Assembly: GCA_004194705.1 (NCBI GenBank)
Contig: SADC01001341.1
Coordinates: 186,001-250,000, forward strand
Reading direction: 5' to 3'
DNA length: 64,000 nt
DNA from: Ditylenchus dipsaci
Lineage: Eukaryota; Nematoda; Chromadorea; Rhabditida; Anguinidae
Both the position numbers and the translations under genes were made by a program. This document shows positions 23,205 through 37,320 of this stretch, one piece after another (the first letter of the stretch is position 1; every line of letters starts with the position of its first letter). The notes under the pieces are model-generated. The model had not been told where the DNA came from and made no database searches. It worked only from the letters and a program-made list of their open reading frames with translations.

Positions 23205-23873
23205 ATACGTTTAAACGTTTGTAAATACCGAAAGAAACGAGATTTTCATAATTTACTAGGGTATCAACGATTTGCTAGGAAAAAGTAATAATTCGATGAG
23301 CGGAACTAGCTGTAGCCATTGAGGAAAATTACTTCAGAAAATACGGTAAATAAACATTTTAAAACGGATTGTTATCGACACGACACATGTGAGATCAGAC
23401 GATCTGACACATTCAAGTTAACCTCAATTGCAGTGAAAACCGAAGACGTAGATAGTGTGTGGCACACTGTGTGCTGGAACTACGAAGTTAAATAGAATTT
23501 TGTGATTATTCTAGGGTTGAGCAAATGATCGGTCATGTGGGCACCCTAGTTGGAAAACTTGCCATGGCTGCTACATAAGCCACCCAACTCCAGTCTTTTA
23601 TCTTTTAGTCTGATCTGTTACCTCCAATGGAGGTTTTAAATCGGATGTTGTACAAGAAGTAGTCCGTTTCTAGCTTTTTACTTTCTTGTTCAACCGAGGG
23701 CACCTCTAAAACTCCGACTACCGGGCTCCATTGAAGCCATCCTATTACTTAGCAGTCACTGATTTGAATTGACCATGCCCTTGATATTTTCTTCTCGTCC
23801 TGTTAAAGCAAATGCTAATCTCTTCTTTAAGTTTTGCTTCGTGAAAAGTTTCTGAAAGTTTGCTCTGAAGAAA

Positions 23874-27094
<3,221 letters not shown>

Positions 27095-27552
27095 TAAATG
27101 TGTTGACTTAATATTTTTATTCGCCGCAGGGGTAGTAGTGAGTAGTAGTAGTGCGTATTGCTTATACCTTTTGCAAAAAGTAGGGCTTCTAAATCGGCCG
27201 GTTTTTCTTTGGCAAATCTCAGAATTATCAGAAAAAATTGCTATTATTCCGAACTTTCCCAACTGTCACTAAACGACATCCAATTGTTGACCCGCATTTC
27301 GACCCCAATTTTAAATTTCAATATTTTCAATTCTATTTCGAATTCACTCTAAACTGGACTTATTTATTGATTTATTTATTTCGCTGCGCTTCGCGTGCTA
27401 TTATTACTCATGTTCATGATAATTGGTCCTTCTGCACTAAGAAACTCTGGTATCCAAGACATCCAAAAGGTAAAATTAAGGTGTCAAGGTACTATTAGTC
27501 AAGCGATAGCACTGAGATACTGAGATAGTGTTATATAAGTAGGGCTCTGGGC

Positions 27553-29284
27553 CGTAGTAACAATCGTAGTAACAACTTCCGTGGCTAAAGGCACGTTCAC
27601 AATGAGTGTCGACCTGAGTGTGAGATTTGGGGTGTTTTTAACGCGGGAAGAGCTGTACTTTTTTCTTGACTAAAACTTTTTTCTGTTGGTTTCATTTTGT
27701 AGCTAAGATTCAGGGCTTCAAAATGAGGTATTGACAAGCCACATCTGAAATGAAAAATTGGGGTAAAAATGCTTAGGTCCGCACTCAGGTCGACACTCGG
27801 GTCGAAACTCACAGAGTGTGGGCCTGAGTGTCGACCTGAGTGCGGACCTAAGCATTTTTACCCCAATTTTTCATTTCAGATGTGGCTTGTCAATACCTCA
27901 TTTTGAAGCCCTGAATCTTAGCTACAAAATGAAACCAACAGAAAAAAGTTTTAGTCAAGAAAAAAGTACAGCTCTTCCCGCGTTAAAAGAACGCTTGGGT
28001 CGACACTTTTATGTGAACGTACCTTAAAAGTGGAATATCTCGGAATTCAGTCCACTTTTTGAATAGCAGTTTTTTGCAAACAAAAATAGACAAGTTTTAT
28101 CTTCAGATTTTATTACAATAATCTGAATCACTTATTGGTAACCAGAGCTAGCACTAAATGCAAAAAATATCCGCAGCTGTGGATATTTTTGGACCTGTGA
28201 GGCTAAAATTCAAATTTATCGTACAGGTTTGAGCTGATTGTGATGATGTTTCAATGGTTTGTAGCCTAGATTACAAGCAGTGTTTTCATAATTCACACTA
28301 ACAGTGACACTAACATTGACACTGACATGTCAGTTTAGCAACTGACATTTTTAAACAGTGGTCGTAGACATGAAAGAACTTGTCTTTTCGAAATTCTGTA
28401 AAGTGCGTTAGAAAGCTGACGAAATTCTGATTAAGAAAGGTGTTATCAGATTATCAACCCGCCTATGAAAAAAAACCGGAAAAAATAAGTGTCAGTTTCA
28501 TTTTTAATGTCAGTTTAGAAAAAAAATGTCAGTGTCAGTTTAGACTTTTTTTGCTAAACTGACATTAAAAATAAAACTGACACTTATTTTTTCCGGTTTT
28601 TTTCATAGCGGGTCGAAAATGTGATAACACCTTTCTCAATCAGAATTTCGTCAGCTTTCTAACGCATTTCACAGAATTTTGAAAAGACAAGTTTTTTCAT
28701 GTCTACGACCACTGTTAAAAAATGTCAGTTTGCTAAACTGACATGTCAGTGTCAATGTCAGTGTCACTGTTAGTGTGAATTATGAAAACACTGATTACAA
28801 GGAACATTTTGGTGGTTTACAAAAGTATTTTCGGCTTACCAAACTTAAAATATTACTGAAAGTGCCTCTAAATATTGAGTTTGGAAAATTATCCGAGGAT
28901 AGACTAAGCTAACTTTTCAAATTCAATATTTAGAGGCACTTTTAGTAATATTTTAAGTTTGGTAAAGCCGAAATTACTTTTAAACCACCAAAATGTTCCT
29001 TATAATGAAGGCTACAAACCAAGTGAAACATCATCACAATCAGCTCAAATCTGTACTATAAATTTGATTTTTAGCCTCACAGGTGCAAAAAATATTCGCA
29101 GCTGCGGATATTTTTTGCATTTAGTGCTAGCTCTGGTTACCAATAAGTGATTCAGATTATTGTAATAAATCTGAAGATAAAACTTGTCTATTTTGTTTGC
29201 AAAAAACTGCTATTCAAAAAATTGGACTAAATTCAGAGATATTCCACTTTTAGCCATGGAAGTTGTTACTACGATTGTTACTGC
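27553..29284. repeat. Nested palindromes with GGGCCGTAGTAACAATCG ends
   Basis: The outer ends (GGGCCGTAGTAACAATCG near 27553 and its near complement ending at 29284) are inverted. Inside on the left is the TTAA element 27642-27982; on the right are long paired arms (28026-28290 with 29000-29256). In the middle is a further palindrome of GACACTGACA words (28290-28790). The outer element has no clear target duplication. Confidence 0.6.
27642..27982. mobile_element. Palindromic TTAA MITE (CGCGGGAAGAGC ends)
   Basis: Flanked by TTAA (27638-27641, 27983-27986), with inverted ends CGCGGGAAGAGCTGTAC and complement. The arms pair almost completely and even encode the same frames on both strands, which is an artefact. 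Related to 7018-8280. Confidence 0.75.
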
Positions 29285-29340
29285 GGCCCTGATGTTACCA
29301 AATTATTTGGAAGCTACCTAATAGTTACGTATTTCCTTAA

Positions 29341-29965
29341 TTAATGCTACACCCGATTTAAGCTACACCCTCGATACAAGCTACACCTAGGAAATATTTG
29401 GGTGTCTGCAAAGAAATTAAGGAAAAATGACCCCGATACAAGATACACCCAATTTAAGATACACCCGATTCAAGCTACACCCAGAGACGGTCTCGTCCAT
29501 AAAATTGACCCCCGATTTAAGATACACTCTCCAATTTTGTTGGAAATTTTCAAATTTTCGTTTGTCCTGACACAAAGTTTTACATTTTCGATGCAACATT
29601 TCATTTCGTTTTTCGTCTTTTATTCATTTTTTCGTCTGTCACTTACTCACGTTATTGTCTCATTTTATTTTTTCAGTGAATTCTCATGGCGAACATATTG
29701 GAATATTATGCGCCTGATCCATGATTGTGTTGATGTTATGTTGAATAAAGGCTCTCTTCTTGGAAACCCCGATTTAAAGGGGGAAAAGCCATTTAGGTTT
29801 GAAAAAGTGGCTCCGATGGCGCAGTGCATGTGCGTTTGGGTTTTTCGGTCAAAAGTGGTGCATAAGTTCAATTCCTAATTAAGATAAAGCTGCCGAAAAT
29901 ACGGATCATGACCCCCGATTTAAGCTACGCCCAGATTTAAGCTACACCTGGGCTCGGTCCCTAGG
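29341..29965. repeat. Fold-back element with GATTTAAGCTACACCC words
   Basis: ACACCCGATTTAAGCTACACCC-type units (direct at 29345-29530, again at 29910-29970, ending CCCTAGGGTGTAGC) give a MITE-like layout like the pogo set. The enclosed 158-codon open frame looks compositional. Confidence 0.5.
29814..29882 (+). repeat. tRNA-like (SINE-like) sequence
   Basis: GATGGCGCAGTGCATGTGCG resembles an A box, and AGTTCAATTCC 45 bp later resembles a B box. Proper tRNA stems are not formed. Confidence 0.4.
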
Positions 29966-30008
29966 GTGTAGCTAAAACCTTAAACCTCGAGAGTTGAATC
30001 CCCAACCT

Positions 30009-30823
30009 GGTAGAATAGCATCTCTATGTACAAACTCTGTATATGCTGGGCTAATTACAGCAACTTTTTCAGTCCTCGATTGTTTCGAGACAAAGCAAAG
30101 AGCTGCAAACAAAGTATCACCATCCATGCACACTGGTTGTTCGCCATAAAGAGGAACTCTTTCTAAGGCTATAACATCTTGCTCTAATAGCAAACATTTC
30201 TCAAAATAGGAGTACTGCTTATCAATTGTTGTGCAATCTGTTCCTCATTTTCAGCAAACCCAGTATTTTGCTCTTTAAAGGGCTGACCTCTTCCTACTCG
30301 GTGGTCCCCGCCAATTCAAAAATTTCCCTCGATCATTGGACTTCTGTACGGATTTTTCCGCCACGTTTCTAACAAAACTAGGCCTGAAATCAAATTTTAG
30401 GCTTAGTTTGTTAGAAACCTAGCGAAAAATCCGTACAGAAGTCCAATGATCAAGGGAAAATTTTGAATTGGCGGGGGACCACCGAGTAGGAAGAGGTCAG
30501 GCCCTTTAACAACATCCTGGATTTCTTCTACAACTCTGTGGAACTGATATAATTCAGAAACTACTGGTACTTGAGCAACTGGTTCTGGAAACCGTTTCAA
30601 TGTTACTGTCAATAAAACTAACATAGAACATTTGGACATTCAGTGCTTTGTTCAATTTCTTGTAAAAGATTACGCTGTACATGTGTACCGGTCTTACGCT
30701 TATAACTCATTCGAGCTGTCCTGCGAATTCTGCCAGCTGAACCATCAGATGAAGCACTGCCTACACTACCTTTTTTCTTGGTCCACCAACATTTTTCGGA
30801 GTGTCAACGTTGACGTTACACAT
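30009..30823 (-). CDS. Unrecognised gene broken by a TTAA MITE
   Basis: From ATG 30821-30823 the - strand reads MCNVNVDTPKNVGGPRKK, then a Ser/Gly segment and a basic stretch (GRIRRTARMSYKRKTG). Further on come ELYQFHRVVEEIQDVVK and, beyond the MITE, EQNTGFAENEEQIAQ. The tail is protein-like (CLLLEQDVIALERVPLYGEQ then CMDGDTLFAALCFVS) to about 30009. At least three frame changes and the 227-bp MITE interrupt it. The MITE falls between VVK and EQ, and removing it restores the frame there. Family not recognised; the basic N-terminus suggests a nuclear or nucleic-acid-linked protein (inference). It may be a pseudogene. Confidence 0.4.
30279..30505. mobile_element. TTAA MITE (AGGGCYTGACCTCTTCC ends)
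   Basis: TTAA on both sides (30275-30278, 30506-30509), ends AGGGCTGACCTCTTCC and GGAAGAGGTCAGGCCCT, near-complete palindrome. Same family as 46261-47093. Confidence 0.85.
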
Positions 30824-31069
30824 TGAATATACACCTCCAGCAGTAGTCTCCTGAATTGAAATATGTGCCGAAGACACAGAGGTATTCACCGTTGAACATT
30901 GGCCGAAGCCCCACAACGCTTATCAATTAAAACATGTGCGAGGACACAGAGGTCGGATTCACAAATAACTCTACAGGAATGACTCCTGCTGCAAAAGTCG
31001 TGTTGCTAGGGTTAAAAATTTAAAAAATTAGATCTCAAAATTGGTCTAAATATGATGGTGGTTTAGGAG

Positions 31070-31365
31070 CAGTGTTGTGAGTGGCACCGGTGCGGCTCCG
31101 GCACCGGTCGCTCACGGCACCGCACCGGTGCCGTGAGCTGGTGCCGGTGCCGGATTTTTTAGGTCGGTGTAGTAAATCGGTGCCGGTGCCGAAATTCTAA
31201 AAAAGGGAAATTACATCGGTGCGGCACCGGCACCAGGCAGCTCACGGCACCGCACCGGTGCCGTGAGCTGGTGCGGTGCCTGAATTTTCACGATCGGTGC
31301 CGAAATTTTTGGGCTCGGTGACGTGAGCCGGTGCTGGTGCCGCTATTCTAAGATTTACAACACTG
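31070..31365. mobile_element. hAT-type MITE rich in CACCGGTGCCG
   Basis: Starts CAGTGTTGTGAGTGG, ends TTTACAACACTG, with perfect 8-bp duplication TTTAGGAG (31062-31069, 31366-31373). The body is made of GGCACCGGTGCCGTGAGC-type palindromic words and is unusually GC-rich for this window. Confidence 0.87.
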
Positions 31366-31828
31366 TTTAGGAGTCAATTGAGGAGAAGGTCAGTTTAGTG
31401 GCGGTCAAATTATTGGCGGTCAAACGTCCTATACCCTTTTTACAGCTCCTTTTCACCCAGTACTCAGCAAGCATCTGCAACACACAGTTCAAGTAAAAAA
31501 TATGTGTTCAAAACAGTTGTCAACAAACTCATGCTCAAAACATTTGGTCTATTGCGTAAGCGGGCAGTTGTGCAGAAAATGCGTGTTTCCAATTTAGCAT
31601 GTTTTTTAAGAAAGGAAAAGTGTCATCACTCATTTTTTCCAGATTTGGACCATCTAAAAAGTTCTAAAAGGCTAAAATACAGCTATTTCCAAAAGATAAA
31701 CAGAGAATAGATAAATTGACGTAGTTCCGCCTTGCTTCTAATGTTTAATGTCGGAGGACTACTTGAAATGGCAATTTCGGCTTTGTAAATGCTAAAAGAT
31801 CTGGTAAATATCACGCAATCCAAGAACC

Positions 31829-31835
31829 TATAAAA
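31829..31835 (+). promoter_or_regulatory. Candidate TATA box of the neuropeptide gene
   Basis: TATAAAA lies 67 bp upstream of the ATG at 31902, a fitting distance for a short 5' UTR. Confidence 0.4.
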
Positions 31836-31901
31836 CAGAGTTCTTCTTTTGTTTTGACATTCCAGTTAAGTTTAGTCTCTGCTAAAAGAAATTTGCCAAA
31901 T

Positions 31902-32718
31902 ATGTTTCAACTGAGCAATCAGTCTATTCTCTTGTTTCTGTGTTCGCCTGGCTGAATCTGCTCACCTTCGCCGACAATTGTAAGCTTTTTTGCTTTTTGT
32001 AGGGTGTATTAATGGTAACATCGACTGGTGTGAAAAATCAGGAGTCTAAAATAAAAATTAAATTAACTTAAGCTTGCAAAATACCAAAATACCAATAAAA
32101 AAAAGTAGGCGTAAATTCTGATTCCAGTCAAATTTGAAGAGTTTTTAATTTCCAATTTTTTTAAAGTCACTTACGTCCATTTTTGACTACTTTGAAAGGC
32201 CTTGAACCCAGTGTTGTAATGTAAAAAGGTTTACGTGGAATTAAAAACTTACCTAATTTTTTTCTCCTTTCAGCCAACTTTGCGCTTACAGACAAAATAT
32301 CTCAAGGCAATTTCGCGTATGCCCAATGTAATTTTTTTAATTATTATTATTATTGAGATTTATTCGCAAAACTGAAAATTTTAGTGTTTGCCTTTGCTGA
32401 AGATGGTTCTGCCTACAAGCTGACCAAGAGGAGTTCAGATGGAGCTGTGTCCGACCGCTTTGCAATCAAAGAGAACAATGTGGGCCCGAGGAACAAATTT
32501 GCCAGACACGTGGACAACAATGACGAGTTTGCCTTTGCTTTCGCCAAGAGATCTTCCTTTGCCAAGCGATCCTCAGGTTTACTTCACATAATGCAAGTGG
32601 CATAAATACAATAACTAAATAGAATATTTTAGGCCCAGAATGGGAAGAGGTCGACAAGAGCCAATTGCCGCCAACATTTGCTAAGTTCGCCAAAAGGGAC
32701 AAATTTGCTTTTACATAA
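31902..32718 (+). CDS. Secreted neuropeptide-like precursor (FAFA/FAKR family)
   Basis: Four exons: 31902-31979, 32274-32327, 32385-32576, 32633-32718, all GT-AG. The N-terminus is a signal peptide (MFQLSNQSILLFL, then VFAWLNLLTFA after one frame break near 31942). The mature part has dibasic KR cleavage sites releasing Phe-Ala peptides: EFAFAFA-KR, SSFA-KR, LPPTFAKFA-KR and a last DKFAFT. This resembles nematode NLP-18/NLP-20 precursors, whose peptides end FAFA or FA; those of C. elegans signal through a cholecystokinin-like receptor (family knowledge). No Gly precedes the KR sites, so the peptides would not be amidated. About 135 residues. Acts as a secreted signal, probably neuronal or gut (inference). 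Confidence 0.75.
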
Positions 32719-32787
32719 ATCTCTCATTTTTTACTTACTTTATATTCAATAAGCACTGGTGAATAATAGTAAATATTGATGTTGTTA

Positions 32788-32793
32788 AATAAA
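32788..32793 (+). promoter_or_regulatory. Poly(A) signal of the neuropeptide gene
   Basis: AATAAA lies 70 bp after the TAA stop (32716-32718). Confidence 0.6.
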
Positions 32794-33017
32794 AATAGTA
32801 TTCTGTGTTGGCACATGTCTTACATTAAAAAATGAGATGCGCAAGAAACCTAGGTCACTTTTTCAGCGAAATTTTCTGCGCTTAGTGCAGAGATTGGCAC
32901 TGCTTTTTTCAGAGGGAGATTATAGCAAAAATGTAATAGGAAACATCTACATATGGCATTCGGCATGACTCCGTGATGCGCATAGTTAACGAGTTAACTA
33001 TTCAGGTTCGACATTTT

Positions 33018-33304
33018 GGCGGTAGGGCGAAAAGCCACTTTTTGGCTTTTTGACCGCGGCCGAAAAGCTAATTTTTAATTTTCCGTTTTTTATTTTTGAA
33101 TTAGCGTGAGTCTGGAATAGGCAATTTAGTAGTTATTTTTTTCTGGTTATGATGCTACTTCAAAACATGACAATTCCAGAAAAAAATAACTCCTAAATTG
33201 CCTATTCTAGACTCACGCTAATTCAAAAATCAAAAACGAAAAATTGAAAATTGGCTTTTTGGCCGCGGTCAAAAAGCCAAAAAGTGGCTTTTCGTCCTAC
33301 CACC
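33018..33304. mobile_element. hAT-type fold-back MITE (GGCGGTAGG ends)
   Basis: Perfect 8-bp duplication GACATTTT (33010-33017, 33305-33312). Arms of about 130 bp pair (CGAAAAGCCACTTTTTGGC words). Non-coding. Confidence 0.85.
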
Positions 33305-33319
33305 GACATTTTTATTTTT

Positions 33320-34311
33320 GATCGGGTAATATTTAATTTTGCCCGTAGAATTGTGAAAAATGCCCGCAGAATATTTAATTTTGCCCGTAGTTTTCTGAAT
33401 TTTGTCCGTACTCAGAACACATAGTTCACCACTTTTTAAATGCTCACAGACCTAAAACATGCTGCTATTATGTTTTAAGGGTGTACAGGGTGTCCAATAA
33501 AAACTCGCACCATTTTCGAAAAAAAATTGTCAAGGGCTTCCTCCGACCGATGAAACCACAAAAAAATTCAAGCTTTCAACCAACAAATTTGAACCAGTTA
33601 TAGCTAAAATGACTAGAAAATATTAAATTAACAGAGAGAACATATTAAGCCGACCCTTTGTGAATAAATGATTGGTTTAAACTTGATAGGAAATCTAAAA
33701 GAGCGAGAATCCGAATAATGGTGCAGTTTTTGATGGACACCCTGTAGATGACACATTTTCGAAAAATTTTTTTTGACCAAAATTCGACTTTGGGTCTGAG
33801 ATACCAATCGTCTGAAAATTTTAGCAAAAAAAATTTTTTTTCGAAAAAAAAAGTGTCATTTACACCCTTAAAACATCTTTTTCAGCCTGTTTCAGGTTCG
33901 TTAGCATTTTATAAAGTGGTTGTTTTCATCTGTACTTTTTTCACAGATTTGTACAGTGTGCGGCGAATCCGTCGGCGGTTTCGATTTCGCCATAACTTTT
34001 TTAATTTTTGTTGTTTTAACTAGATCTTTTTTTATTCGATAAAGGAGAGCCACGGCGTGTCAAATTTGAAAAATCGCGAAAAAGCTATTTTTCCAGCTAA
34101 TACAAATATATTTGGCAATTTTTTATTTATGTAAGATTTTTTGCGGATTTTTACAAATTTTATGATAATTTTCTATTGATAAAGCATATAAGTCGCTAAA
34201 TCAATCGTTACAGTAGTACACACTTCCGAAAATTGATAATATCGCATTTTTCCTTTAGGACGTAAATAATATTTTTCGAAAATTTCTCTATTTTTCATCA
34301 ATAGGATATTA
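33320..34311. other. AT-rich intergenic sequence
   Basis: Tandem GCCCGTAGAATTGTG/GCCCGCAGAATA words occupy 33340-33415. A GGGTGTCCAATAAAAACTCG sequence near 33488 and TGGACACCCTGTAG near 33735 are inverted and mark a fold-back of about 260 bp. Nothing coding is recognised. Confidence 0.45.
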
Positions 34312-34414
34312 CAGTCGAACCTCGATAAGCCGACACCCCGATAAGCTGACGCCCTCGATAAGCCGACACCCTGAGTTCGGTCCCTTGGGGTGTCGGCTTA
34401 TCGAGGTTCGACTG
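34312..34414. mobile_element. 103-bp pogo-type MITE
   Basis: CAGTCGAACCTCGATAAGCC to CGAGGTTCGACTG between TA dinucleotides, with TCGATAAGCCGACACCC units. The smallest clear member of its set here. Confidence 0.8.
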
Positions 34415-34494
34415 TAAGCTAAATTATGAAAATTATGCAACATTTTTATTACTTTTTTTTTCTTTTACTCGAGAGTCAGCTCTACACGTTTTTT

Positions 34495-35012
34495 TTGACA
34501 TGACCCCTCAAATAACACCCCACCGAATACCCGCCCCTCAAATAACCTCCCTGAAATGGGTACTGGGTACCTGGCGATATTTATGGTCGAGAATGGTTCA
34601 AGGAAAATTTAATTCAATATATATTAACTGAATTGGTTTTCAAAGGGGAAGTATGTGGTATTGAGGTTTTAGAAAGTAAATTCGCTGTTTTGGTGTTATC
34701 AAACCGTGTTCAGCTCCCGATTCTGGGTGGGATACCATCGTTTTATTTTATTTTCCTACAATCGAATACTTTAGGCTACTCTAAATGGATACCTTTTTGG
34801 GTTGATACCTACCCTCCAGGTGGATAGGGGACATAAACAGGTAAAAATATCGAAAAAACATGACTTCCTTTCAAGACAAAAAGTACCCTGAAAAACATAC
34901 CCAAATAACCCCCTCAAATAACCCGGGTTATTTGGTGGGGGGTTATTTCAGGGGGGTTATTTGAGGGGGGGGGTTATTTGGTGGGGGGGGGGGTTATTTG
35001 GGAGTATTTACG
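34495..35012. repeat. Inverted CCCTCAAATAACCCC repeat element
   Basis: CCCCTCAAATAACACCCC units at 34502-34560 and their complement, GGGGTTATTTGAGGGG, at 34915-35005 form the two ends of a fold-back of about 500 bp. The enclosed open frame is not protein-like. Confidence 0.55.
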
Positions 35013-35935
35013 GTTTTTTCAAAAAAAACGAGAAGATAAAGCCTTTGTTGTCACCATTCAAGCTAAGCTTAAATACATAAATTTTTCTAAAATTTCGATT
35101 TTATTAATTTTGATAATTTTACACAAAATTTGCGAATTTTGACCCTCCATCTGTAATTCTGAAAGTTCAGATTCTGAGCTTTCAGATCCCCAAAAATCTT
35201 GTCAGAATAATAAGTATTTACGATTTCCCTGCGGGCCAAAGTTTTGAAATTTTGTTTTTTGAAATTTTGGTAAAAAATTTTGTAAAGGAGAATTGATTGT
35301 GATCCAAGTGTATTTTTGCTGATGTTATGTATTCAACAGAAAGCTTAGATCTGCAGTTTTATTTTGAATACTGAACAGTATAAATAAGACATTTGAATCA
35401 CAACAATACCGATTTATAAAAATCTTTACCGAAATTTCAAAAGAAAAAGTTTAAACTTTGGCCCACACGGAAATTCCAAATACTTGTTATTCCGAAAAGA
35501 TTTTTCGAGGATCTGAAAGCCCAGAATCTGAACTTTTGGAATTACGGATGGCGGCTTAAATTCTAAAATTTTTGGTCTGCGTCAAATCTGACATAGATGA
35601 CCTTATACTGCTTTTAAAAACTAGACAGAAAACTTTAAAAATCTAGATTAGAACGAATGTAAAAACTTATCGAGAAAGAAAAGAACTGCTGGTTCGCGCC
35701 TTTTCTCCCCCATCGAGCACGATCATGCCCCTTTAAGACCACAAGTCTTTAAAATATTTTCGGAATTTTAAGTTAACAGCGCACTGAGATCTCAATTTCA
35801 GAATTTTGAAATCTAGGTTTCTATGTAAAGCTTTCTCTTGCCTAAGCTCTACAGCCAAACCTCAGAGATAAGTCCACTCTCGGTACCGCACAAAGAAGGC
35901 CTCAAATATGAGGTGGCCTTACAGTTAAATTTCTG
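35013..35935. repeat. Old imperfect palindrome, intergenic
   Basis: Segments around 35150-35290 and 35440-35560 are diverged reverse complements (ATTCTGAAAGTTCAGATTCTG against CAGAATCTGAACTTTTGGAAT). No gene seen. Confidence 0.4.
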
Positions 35936-36160
35936 GGCAACCGGACAAAAGCCCCAAAAAAGGGCTTTTGTCGCCCGACCAAAAGTTCTGAAAAACGGCT
36001 TTAGTCGGTTGATCTCTCACCATGTTATATACTAAAATGAAGCTAAGGATCTCAGCTTTATTTTAGTATATAAAATGTGAAAAAGTCAACCGACCAAAGC
36101 CTTTTTCAGAACTTTAAAAAAAGCGACAAAAGCCCCTTTTGGGGCTTTTGTCCGGTTGCC
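35936..36160. mobile_element. Fold-back MITE with 9-bp duplication (MULE-like)
   Basis: Ends GGCAACCGGACAAAAGCC and complement; duplication AAATTTCTG is 9 bp and perfect (35927-35935, 36161-36169), pointing to Mutator-type insertion. AAAAGCCCC/GGGGCTTTT words make internal hairpins. Confidence 0.8.
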
Positions 36161-36349
36161 AAATTTCTGATATAAGACTACCCGGGGAATTGGCTAACCG
36201 TGGCTTCATATCGCATTCAGTCAAAGAAATTTGATTATGTAGCCTGTTGCGCGACGATTTCCAAATTTTGTGGACCCTAACCTTTGGAAATTTACGTTAA
36301 GCAGTCGTAAAAACAGTAAAAAATGCCCGCAAAAGACCAAATCAGTCTT

Positions 36350-36620
36350 GTTCACGCTAGGATTTTATCAACCGCCTCATCCATCATCAACCGGTTGATT
36401 CGTCCTTGTCTGATCAGATAGTCCACCAATAGGTGAATTTTGGCAATATTTTCGCTTTCTTACCACCGGTTGATGGAATTTTTCGGTAATCAACCGCCAC
36501 ATCCACCGTCAACCGGTTGATTGTTTTCCCGTTGATCAACCGGGTCATAAAGTTGATCAGCCGATGGCCCACCGGCGAATCAACCGATTAATAGCGCCAA
36601 TTAATTGGCCAAGACTGATA
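36350..36620. repeat. Tandem ATCAACCGGTTGATT palindromic words
   Basis: At least four copies of a CATCAACCGGTTGATT-like self-complementary unit occur, spaced 30-80 bp. Confidence 0.5.
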
Positions 36621-36717
36621 ACAATAACAGCTTAAGAAAAGTTATCGGAAATTAACCGGGCAAAGGCCTACTAGCCAAATTTTTTAAAAGTGGCTAAAAA
36701 ATTCTGATGCACCCTGT

Positions 36718-37080
36718 AAAGTCAACCTCGAATAACGGCCCCACCTCAAGTTCGTTCCCGCCTAGGGTCCGACACTTTTTTACCCTGATTTTTGAATTGT
36801 TTTGCGAGTTGTCTTTGTCTAGTCCAGTCCTAAATATCGTATGGAGTTTCAATCTTGCCGATCGTTTTTTAAATAAAAAATAATTTTGCCGAAAAGATCC
36901 GCGGTACTCGATATAACAACCCCTATTTGAAATTAGAGTGTTTAGATAAAAGGAATAATAAGAGAACAAATGTTTTTTCCACCCATTAGTTACTTAAATT
37001 GACTAAACCTTTATTCTAGCTGTTGTAATTTGATACTTCTTAAAACGAGGCAATATTAAAGAAACATACATTTATCTTCT
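36718..37080. repeat. pogo-type MITE relic
   Basis: AAGTCAACCTCGAATAACGG at 36718 followed by AGTTCGTTCCCGCCTAGG matches the core of the TA-flanked MITEs. The right end is not clear. Confidence 0.4.
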
Positions 37081-37128
37081 AAACAGAATTAAATATTTTA
37101 ATTTTATGGTTTGGCTCACTATTTCTAG

Positions 37129-37320
37129 GCTACTGGGTGGACAAAAGAAGATAAACACTTCTATTACATTCAATGTGACAGAAATCCAGATGTCACGTGA
37201 ACAGCAAATTTGCCGACTTGGTGAGACAGATTCTGGTATCGTGAAAATGTTCGATATTTCCTTATTGCAGGCTGGGTTTTGCTGTTTATGTGGCTTTCGA
37301 TGGTTGTTTACATGACAAGG
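37129..37320 (+). CDS. Two exon-like blocks, unrecognised protein
   Basis: Block 1 (37129-37220, after TTCTAG, before GTGAGA) reads ATGWTKEDKHFYYIQCDR then NPDVT, a TGA at 37198-37200, and TANLPT. Block 2 (37271-37320, after TTGCAG, before GTAAGA) continues in the same phase as WLGFAVYVAFDGCLHDKG. Consistent phase, both splice sites and composition support real coding origin. The in-frame TGA could be a sequence error, a pseudogene mark or, less likely, a selenocysteine. No family recognised and no flanking exons found. Confidence 0.4.

Noticed and set aside
23540..23720. Possible small nuclear RNA upstream of cdc-48 (CCTCCAATGGAGG hairpin)
   Set aside because: Only one good hairpin; no Sm site or similarity to U RNAs that I could confirm.
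27553..29284. Clean transposon ends for the outer palindrome
   Set aside because: The inverted ends are clear but no target duplication of any standard length was found, so it is listed only as a repeat.
29402..29878. 158-codon + strand frame with Phe-rich middle
   Set aside because: It starts and ends inside GATTTAAGCTACACCC repeats and a tRNA-like sequence; composition is not protein-like.
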